Source: an uncultured Gammaproteobacteria bacterium (lineage in GTDB: Bacteria; Pseudomonadota; Gammaproteobacteria; Arenicellales; Poriferihabitantaceae). From it: a stretch of DNA of 48,780 nucleotides. The notes beneath the pieces were generated by a model, which worked only from the letters and a program-made list of their open reading frames with translations, did not search any database and had not been told where the DNA came from. How positions within the stretch are numbered: position 1 is the first letter of the stretch; each line of letters starts with the position of its first letter. The stretch spans positions 1 through 48,780 of the forward strand of contig CALKKV010000041.1 in NCBI GenBank assembly GCA_937992195.1, in the 5' to 3' direction. Shown here one piece after another: positions 43,906 through 48,780 of the stretch. Made by a program: the position numbers and the translations under genes.

Positions 43906-44228
43906 TTGATCCTCCTTGATCTTTGACAGTAACTGAGTCTCTATTCCTGCATACCTTATACCACCAACCTATAACGAGAAAAAAATAACCTGCTCAAACC
44001 CACCTACTCAAATAATTACAAATATCGCTCCCCAGCCAATCCGGAGTTTCTTACATTTCTGAACATTAATGCTCTGACACCGATATCCCAGTTAACGCCA
44101 ATCAATAAAACTGCTTACTGAATAGGTATTTCGGCTTAAAATTCAGATTGTGTATAGAGTGACTGCTCGCTATTCAAAGCTTCTGCGAATTATTCAAAAA
44201 CCAAAAAACTAACTTTAATTTTAGAACC
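43906..44228. other. Intergenic stretch containing the RAYT element's 5' end
   Basis: 323 bases between the RAYT gene and the acyl-CoA synthetase. It holds the RAYT promoter side and the REP end described at 43991-44087. The rest is AT-rich without a gene. Confidence 0.6.
43991..44087 (+). repeat. RAYT element 5' end with inverted REP copy
   Basis: tgctcaaacccacctactca and the following bases are shared with the solo copy at 33086. It ends in ctgaacattaatgctctgac (44059-44078) plus the accgatatc tail. This is the inverted partner of the repeat at 43132-43269. Confidence 0.85.
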
Positions 44229-45851
44229 ATGACTCTTCCCAAAATGGCATCATATGATGACCTCAAAAATTTCAAACTCGATATTCCAGAATTCTATAAC
44301 TTTGGTTTCGATGTAATTGAAGAAAGAGCGTTAAACAACGATAAAACCGCATACATCGCTGTTGATAATACCGGCGAGACAATAAATCAAGTGCAGTTTA
44401 GCGAACTCAACAGTCGTTCAAACCAGCTAGCTAATTTGTTGATAGATCTCGGAGTCAAAAAGGGAGAGCTGGCTTTTGTAATGATCCCTCGTATTCCGGC
44501 CTGGTATGAAGTGATGGTTGGTTGCTGCAAGCTCGGTATCGTACCTATGCCGGCTACCAATCTGTTGATGCCAAAGGATATCAAATACCGCGTTACTGCT
44601 TCCGAAGCCAGTGTCGCTATTGTTACTGCCGATAACGCGGAACGGGTAAATGAAATTCGGGAGCAATGCCCGACCTTAAAGCATCTCATTGTGATCGGCG
44701 ACTCCCGTGATAACTGGATTCACTACGATAACGCAGTCGCTAACGCTTCATCACAGTTAGATAGAAACACGGTAGAACCCACACGCAGTGACGATACGAT
44801 GCTGGTTTACTTCACTTCCGGCACAACCGGCATGCCAAAAATGGTTCAACGCGACCATGGTTACGCGCTCGCCCACAGTATTACAGGGCGTTACTGGATG
44901 GATCTGAATCAAGACGATGTTCATTGGACGCTGTCTGATACAGGCTGGGCAAAAGCTGCCTGGGGTATGTTATATGGGCCATGGCAAATGGGCGCTACCA
45001 TTGTTTTGTTCAACGGTGTGGGTATGGATATTGATTTGCATCTGAGTCTCATTCAGAAGCTGGGCGTCACTACTTTTTGTGCGCCGCCGACGCTATACCG
45101 AATGTTTGCGCAGCGAGATTTGTCTGCTTTCGACCTTTCCTCCATTCGACACTCGATGGGCGCGGGAGAACCGCTCAACCCGGAAGTCATCAAAATTTGG
45201 GAGTCTGCAACCGGTGGGTCAATTTACGATGGCTATGGCCAAACCGAAAGTGTTTGTCTTGTGGCGAATTATCCGTGTTTACCTGTTCGCGCCGGATCAA
45301 TGGGCAAACCCTCGCCGGGTATGGATGTAAAGGTAGTTAGCGAAAACGGAGACGTGGTGCCCACCGATGAAATCGGCCACATTGCCGTTCGCATTACCGA
45401 TCCGTATCCACCGGGATTATTCAAGGGATACTGGAAAGACACCGAAGCAACTGCCAAGTCGTTCCGCAATGGTTGGTACTATACGGGTGATACCGCCACT
45501 GTGGATGAAGACGGTTATTTCTGGTTTGTTGGTCGGTCGGATGATGTGATTACCTCTTCCGGCTATCGAATTAGCCCATTTGAAGTGGAAAGCACGTTAC
45601 TCGAACACCCGGCAGTCGCAGAGTCAGCTGTAGTAGGTGTTCCCGATGAAATGCGCACCGAGCTTGTGAAGGCGTTTATCGTGTTGGCTGAGGGCCACAC
45701 AGGAGACGATGCACTAAAGGAAGATATCCAACTGTTTGCGAAACGCAACACCGCGCCTTACAAATACCCGAGAGAAATAGAATTTAGGGAATCACTACCA
45801 AAAACGATTTCCGGGAAGATTCGCCGTGTGGAATTGCGAGCAGAAAGCTAG
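44229..45851 (+). CDS. Acyl-CoA synthetase (AMP-binding, medium-chain/benzoate-like type)
   Basis: 540 residues of the ANL adenylate-forming superfamily. The phosphate loop is TSGTTGMPK (196-204), the adenine region contains DGYGQTES, the hinge GWYYTGDTATVDEDGYF, and the C-terminal catalytic lysine is about K530 in SGKIRR. It activates a carboxylic acid to acyl-AMP and transfers it to CoA. Its pattern (LVYFTSGTTGMPKMV, GRSDDVITSSGYRI) resembles ACSM-type medium-chain ligases. Gene context gives no pathway; flanks hold REP copies. Confidence 0.92.
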   Translation: MTLPKMASYDDLKNFKLDIPEFYNFGFDVIEERALNNDKTAYIAVDNTGETINQVQFSELNSRSNQLANLLIDLGVKKGELAFVMIPRIPAWYEVMVGCCKLGIVPMPATNLLMPKDIKYRVTASEASVAIVTADNAERVNEIREQCPTLKHLIVIGDSRDNWIHYDNAVANASSQLDRNTVEPTRSDDTMLVYFTSGTTGMPKMVQRDHGYALAHSITGRYWMDLNQDDVHWTLSDTGWAKAAWGMLYGPWQMGATIVLFNGVGMDIDLHLSLIQKLGVTTFCAPPTLYRMFAQRDLSAFDLSSIRHSMGAGEPLNPEVIKIWESATGGSIYDGYGQTESVCLVANYPCLPVRAGSMGKPSPGMDVKVVSENGDVVPTDEIGHIAVRITDPYPPGLFKGYWKDTEATAKSFRNGWYYTGDTATVDEDGYFWFVGRSDDVITSSGYRISPFEVESTLLEHPAVAESAVVGVPDEMRTELVKAFIVLAEGHTGDDALKEDIQLFAKRNTAPYKYPREIEFRESLPKTISGKIRRVELRAES

Positions 45852-45874
45852 CCAAAATCAGCGCCCCGAATTAA

Positions 45875-45979
45875 GTGTCAGAGCATTGAGCATTAATGTT
45901 GATCTACCTGAACATTAATGTTCTGACACCTATATCGTGACACCTATATCGCCTATATCGATAGATGACACCGATATAC
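45875..45979 (+). repeat. REPIN-type hairpin between acyl-CoA synthetase and slp
   Basis: Left arm gtgtcagagcattgagcatt (45875-45894, with a short internal duplication), then aatgtt, a 7-nt spacer gatctac and the right arm ctgaacattaatgttctgac (45908-45927). Tail copies cacctatatc and caccgatata follow. It can form a long hairpin. Confidence 0.85.
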
Positions 45980-46129
45980 TCCGTTGATATAAATATGATC
46001 TACAGTTTTAGGTTTTTATATCGCCACCCCTTTTACCTGATTAAGTAGATTATCTAAGTATTCGAATTTCATATTTTATTCAGCCGAACACGGTAAGATA
46101 GGAGCCGTTAGAAAAGAAAAACTGAGCCA

Positions 46130-46669
46130 ATGAAACTGGTCTTACTAAGCCTGGCACTTATCGTTATCAGTGGTTGTGCTAGCACCATCCCAAGAGAAAT
46201 CTCCAAAGCACCAGACAATGCGATAGACATTCACGTCGCGAATGCAGACATCGAACGAGTCAGGGGAGAAACAGTACGCTGGGGCGGCGAAGTCGTGACA
46301 GTGGAAAATCGAGTCAATGACACGTGGATAGAAGTTGTAGCCCGCCCTCTGGCTGCTAATGGTCGACCTACTGACGGAAAAAGCCGCGGTCGATTTTGGG
46401 CAACGTTCAGCGGTTTTCAAGAACCTTCTGACTTTCCAGAAGGACAGCAACTCACCATTTATGGATCGATAATTGGGTCAGCGACTGAGAAAATTGGGAA
46501 GTTCCCGTACACCTACGCCGTGATCGACGTAGAGCAGTTTCATCTTTGGCCAAAATTGCAACGTTACGACAACGGCTCACCCTTTTACTATCCTGGATAT
46601 TGGCGCCATCCATTGTATCCGCACCACTCCAGTATCTATTTCCATTCGGGTCTCCATAGGCCCTGGTAA
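46130..46669 (+). CDS. Slp-family outer-membrane lipoprotein, first copy
   Basis: 179 residues with lipobox ISGC (lipidated C16). The mature domain shows RGETVRWGGEVVTVENR, RPLAANGRPT, GRFWATFSGFQEP and LTIYGSIIG, the pattern of Slp, the starvation-inducible lipoprotein. The C-terminus adds a His/Pro/Tyr-rich tail (YYPGYWRHPLYPHHSS). No specific activity is known for Slp; it is linked to envelope stress and stationary phase. It is followed by a second Slp gene 30 bp downstream. Confidence 0.9.
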   Translation: MKLVLLSLALIVISGCASTIPREISKAPDNAIDIHVANADIERVRGETVRWGGEVVTVENRVNDTWIEVVARPLAANGRPTDGKSRGRFWATFSGFQEPSDFPEGQQLTIYGSIIGSATEKIGKFPYTYAVIDVEQFHLWPKLQRYDNGSPFYYPGYWRHPLYPHHSSIYFHSGLHRPW

Positions 46670-46699
46670 AAAAGTACGAAGAATCGTTTCAGATTAAAT

Positions 46700-47185
46700 A
46701 TGACAAAATTAAATCCCCTACTTGTTTTTTTCCTCGTCGCAATAGCAGGCTGTGCTAGTCAGCCAGTAATCGATAGCGCTAACTACGATACCAGTGTCTT
46801 ACCGAACGAAATGAGCGAAAACATTGGAGACTACACGGAACAAGCGGTGATATGGGGTGGTGTCATTGTGGGTCTCGCAAACCAAACGGACGGCACGCAG
46901 CTTGAGATATTGGCATACCCCCTGGATAGCGCACAACGACCAGTTGCCTCAGATCAATCCATCGGCAGATTCTTGATCGTCACCAACACCTTTCTAGAGC
47001 CGGTAGACTACACTGCCGGTAAACTGATCACCGTCTCCGGTCGAATATCGGGCGTATCACCTGGAAAAATAGGTCAAGCGTCTATCGATTACCCCCTACT
47101 ACGCTCCGATCAATTGCATCTCTGGAGTAAGCGATCAAACAGAATTAAACCAGTGTTTGGAATTGGCGTTAGTTTTGGCTTTTAG
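46700..47185 (+). CDS. Slp-family outer-membrane lipoprotein, second copy
   Basis: 161 residues with lipobox IAGC (C18). It has YTEQAVIWGGVIVGLANQTDG, YPLDSAQRPV, GRFLIVTNTFLEPVDYTAGKLITVSGRISG, clearly paralogous to the preceding protein, but without the His-rich tail. The pair probably arose by gene duplication and shares a promoter. It ends 18 bp before a REP-type repeat. Confidence 0.9.
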   Translation: MTKLNPLLVFFLVAIAGCASQPVIDSANYDTSVLPNEMSENIGDYTEQAVIWGGVIVGLANQTDGTQLEILAYPLDSAQRPVASDQSIGRFLIVTNTFLEPVDYTAGKLITVSGRISGVSPGKIGQASIDYPLLRSDQLHLWSKRSNRIKPVFGIGVSFGF

Positions 47186-47203
47186 TAATTCGAGGGAGCT
47201 CAA

Positions 47204-47256
47204 GGTCAGAGCAATAGTATCCATCTTCCTGAATATTATGCGCTGACACCGACATT
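47204..47256 (+). repeat. Degenerate REPIN-type hairpin
   Basis: ggtcagagcaatagtatcca, spacer atcttc and ctgaatattatgcgctgaca form two decayed arms of the same repeat, followed by ccgacatt. It lies between the slp and TauD-like genes, which converge here. Confidence 0.7.
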
Positions 47257-47319
47257 CGACTACAACATTCAGGCTACTAAACAAATCGAGTTTCTTTTTG
47301 TGTTTTCAAAGTTTGAGAA

Positions 47320-48252
47320 CTAATTAAACATACCCACTGTTACAATTCGCTTGCCTCGATAGCGTTGACGACCATGCATACAGGCAATATTGTCAACCAG
47401 TAAAATGTCATCGTTTTGCCAGGGCTCATTGACCACATGGGCCTTGAAAACATCAAAAATATGGCGGCGAATGGACGATGAAATAGGACTACCATTACCA
47501 TATTCAACTCCCGTGTCTCTAAATCCAAACATTGCCTTGGAAATAACCCTGGCGACAGGCTGAAACAGAACGAAATTTAGGATCTGATTAAACCAAACCA
47601 TTTGATTTGATTCTGGATGCACGATGAATGCTGGTCTGTACTGCCGAATTGACAACCCTGTTCTGCTCCAAGAATATTCAATTCCATCTTTTTCAAGCTC
47701 GGTTTCTACTACACGACGACATTCGGTGTGAAAAGTTTCCTGCCAGGATTTGCGCACACTTACACTCATCCGCGGAGAGGAATGATACATAAACCGTTTA
47801 TAGCACACACCGTATTTTTCCAATTTTTCTCGGACTTCACTGTCGATAGACTCATATATTACTCGACCACTAGCTAAAGAAGTGGCGCCGCCTTGTTCAG
47901 CGCTAATAGAGCAAAAGAACGCCATAAACCTTGGGTAATTTTCTGTGTATGACAGCTCGTTGTGCACTGGAATCTGAATAAGAGATGGCCCTGGGGTTAC
48001 AGTTGTAATATTTTCACTCAGCGTTTCTCTATCTGCGCTACCACCGCCTTTATAACCAACTATGTCATTGGAAAGAGCCTCTAACATGCGTTGATTGGCA
48101 TGAATGTTGTCTTTACCTAATCCTCTTAACAATAAAGCGCCTGCTTCCGACACCTCCGCTAATATTTCGGCTCTCTTTGAACCAACAAATTCAATTGCGT
48201 CCGACCGACTTTCAAATATAGGGCTATCGAAGTGTTTAGGGAGCTGATTCAT
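47320..48252 (-). CDS. TauD/SyrP-type Fe(II)/2-oxoglutarate dioxygenase
   Basis: 310 residues from the ATG at 48252. A longer in-frame start at 48321 exists, but those 23 residues are encoded by REP sequence, so Met24 is preferred. The iron ligands are H-x-E in VHNELSY (H120, E122 in the long numbering) and H316 in CMHGRQRY, with R325 in RGKRIV for 2-oxoglutarate. Family members hydroxylate taurine, amino acids or peptide-bound residues. No NRPS genes are nearby. Start choice is uncertain because no good ribosome binding site is visible. Confidence 0.85.
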   Translation of the reverse strand: MNQLPKHFDSPIFESRSDAIEFVGSKRAEILAEVSEAGALLLRGLGKDNIHANQRMLEALSNDIVGYKGGGSADRETLSENITTVTPGPSLIQIPVHNELSYTENYPRFMAFFCSISAEQGGATSLASGRVIYESIDSEVREKLEKYGVCYKRFMYHSSPRMSVSVRKSWQETFHTECRRVVETELEKDGIEYSWSRTGLSIRQYRPAFIVHPESNQMVWFNQILNFVLFQPVARVISKAMFGFRDTGVEYGNGSPISSSIRRHIFDVFKAHVVNEPWQNDDILLVDNIACMHGRQRYRGKRIVTVGMFN

Positions 48253-48289
48253 CGAGGGAATTAAGGAATTAACTGTCAGGGAATTAAAC

Positions 48290-48380
48290 GTCAGAGCATT
48301 AATGTTTATCTTCCTGAACATTAACGCTCTGACACCGATATCACTGACACCGATATCATTGACGCTCTGACACCGATATC
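48290..48380 (+). repeat. REPIN-type hairpin with extra tail copies
   Basis: Arm gtcagagcattaatgtt (48290-48306), spacer tatcttc and opposite arm ctgaacattaacgctctgac (48314-48333), then caccgatatc. Two more tail copies follow (48343-48357 and 48361-48380). It overlaps the possible upstream start of the dioxygenase gene. Confidence 0.88.
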
Positions 48381-48639
48381 ATTATATATTGCACTCAGGC
48401 TCCGAAAAAACCCGCATGCTTTTGATTTCCTCCTGCGGGATAGAGTCGAGTAGCTCCGCCATAAATTAAAGGTACCGTAATCCCCCCATTAATAATCGAT
48501 TTTGAAGGTAGAAAACTATGCTGCTTTTAAAAGATATCTTGGTGGTAATCCATTGATTGCCATATTCGGCCTTTCGTTATTGTAAATCCATAGCCAGTTT
48601 GTCGCTAAGATTAAAGGTATCGATTAAAGGTATCCGATC
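48381..48639. other. Intergenic stretch with insertion-sequence debris
   Basis: Between the last REP copies and the IS4-type end at 48640. It contains an IS3 transposase relic (48516-48609), an IS3-type terminal sequence (48481-48492), and three copies of attaaaggta(c/t)c at 48466, 48610 and 48622. Confidence 0.6.
48516..48609 (-). pseudogene. Remnant of an IS3-family transposase (OrfB C-terminus)
   Basis: The minus strand reads LATNWLWIYNNERPNMAING, then LPPRYLLKAA and a stop at 48516-48518. The block WLWIYNNERPNMAING is typical of the C-terminus of IS3-family OrfB, the DDE transposase. Only about 30 codons remain, so the gene is dead. The matching terminal sequence tccccccattaa lies just outside, at 48481-48492. 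Confidence 0.8.
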
Positions 48640-48780
48640 CTGAGATATCCCCACGAATTTAGTCATCTTAATCCTTCGCACTCCAGGTATCGTTTTGCCT
48701 GTTCAACTGCTTCCAAGAGCTGCCTCTGATTGATACTGATAACTTTCTTCGCAAGTAGCATGCGAGCAAGAAATGGAGCG
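48640..48780 (-). mobile_element. End of a second IS4-family element, running off the window
   Basis: ctgagatatccccac at 48640-48654 matches the first 15 bases of the IS4 end at 5428; the next base differs (g for a). The transposase gene end lies inside. It continues beyond the right edge, so length and intactness are unknown. Confidence 0.8.
48663..48779 (-). CDS. IS4-family transposase, C-terminal part (partial at edge)
   Basis: 38 codons before the stop at 48663-48665: APFLARMLLAKKVISINQ, then RQLLEAVEQAKRYLECEG. This aligns with the C-terminus of the IS4 transposase at 5544-6746 (ALFTARLLLSKKLITINQ) but is clearly diverged, so it is a related, different element. It reads off the edge; the catalytic region is outside the window. 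Confidence 0.8.
   Translation of the reverse strand, partial: APFLARMLLAKKVISINQRQLLEAVEQAKRYLECEGLR

Noticed and set aside
38098..44087. Tandem and inverted repeats as a CRISPR array
   Set aside because: Units are adjacent or inverted rather than separated by unique spacers of constant length, and no cas genes are present.

Overview
The window reads as a chromosomal stretch of a gammaproteobacterium, probably marine. The evidence is three complete TRAP (tripartite, periplasmic-binding-protein-driven) uptake systems in 49 kb, tandem Slp-type outer-membrane lipoproteins, a GrxC-like glutaredoxin, a MocR regulator, a RAYT transposase with its palindromic repeats, and a REP-like element of the type common in pseudomonads. 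No rRNA, tRNA, CRISPR array, phage or plasmid backbone was seen. The species cannot be named from the sequence alone.

Layout. 0.3-5.3 kb: single genes (membrane protein, M81/MlrC metallopeptidase, DUF3750 protein, small membrane protein, YdjM-like hydrolase). 5.4-6.8 kb: an intact IS4-family element with perfect 18-bp ends and a 9-bp target duplication, inserted in the last codons of a TRAP small-subunit gene. 6.7-12.8 kb: TRAP system 1 in the unusual order P-M-Q, with a divergent MocR regulator and an epoxide hydrolase. 12.9-15.8 kb: two membrane sensors that stop after their HAMP domain, plus a solute-binding protein. 16.1-17.9 kb: a Sco1-type protein with two small cysteine-bearing exported proteins. 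18.1-21.2 kb: a PhyH dioxygenase and an OafA-like acyltransferase with an SGNH domain. 21.9-22.8 kb: two lipoproteins. 23.4-26.7 kb: an exported acetamidase/formamidase with a Tat-type binding lipoprotein, and a cytochrome b561/cytochrome c' pair. 27-29.6 kb: a LysR regulator divergent from cupin, SGNH arylesterase and thioredoxin-like genes. 29.8-33 kb: glutaredoxin, and small exported proteins including a MopE-like one.

33-48.4 kb: TRAP system 2 (P-Q-M), a tyrosinase with a separately encoded companion protein, TRAP system 3 (P-Q-M) with a short-chain dehydrogenase and a divergent GntR/FCD regulator, a RAYT (REP-associated tyrosine transposase), an acyl-CoA synthetase, two Slp lipoproteins and a TauD/SyrP-type dioxygenase. 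This third of the window is dotted with copies of one palindromic repeat (core gtcagagcattaatgtt plus tail caccgatatc). None was recognised in the first 33 kb. A decayed second RAYT copy lies at about 38.2 kb. The right edge holds an IS3-family transposase remnant and the end of a second, diverged IS4-family element.

Functionally this is an accessory, transport-rich region: carboxylate uptake by TRAP systems next to small catabolic enzymes and their own regulators, mixed with exported redox and copper-related proteins. The strongest candidate for an under-described system is the RAYT with its locally clustered hairpin repeats, several of which supply stop codons or possible start codons to neighbouring genes. 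Next come the split tyrosinase, the output-less HAMP sensors with a binding protein, and the Sco1-linked cysteine proteins.
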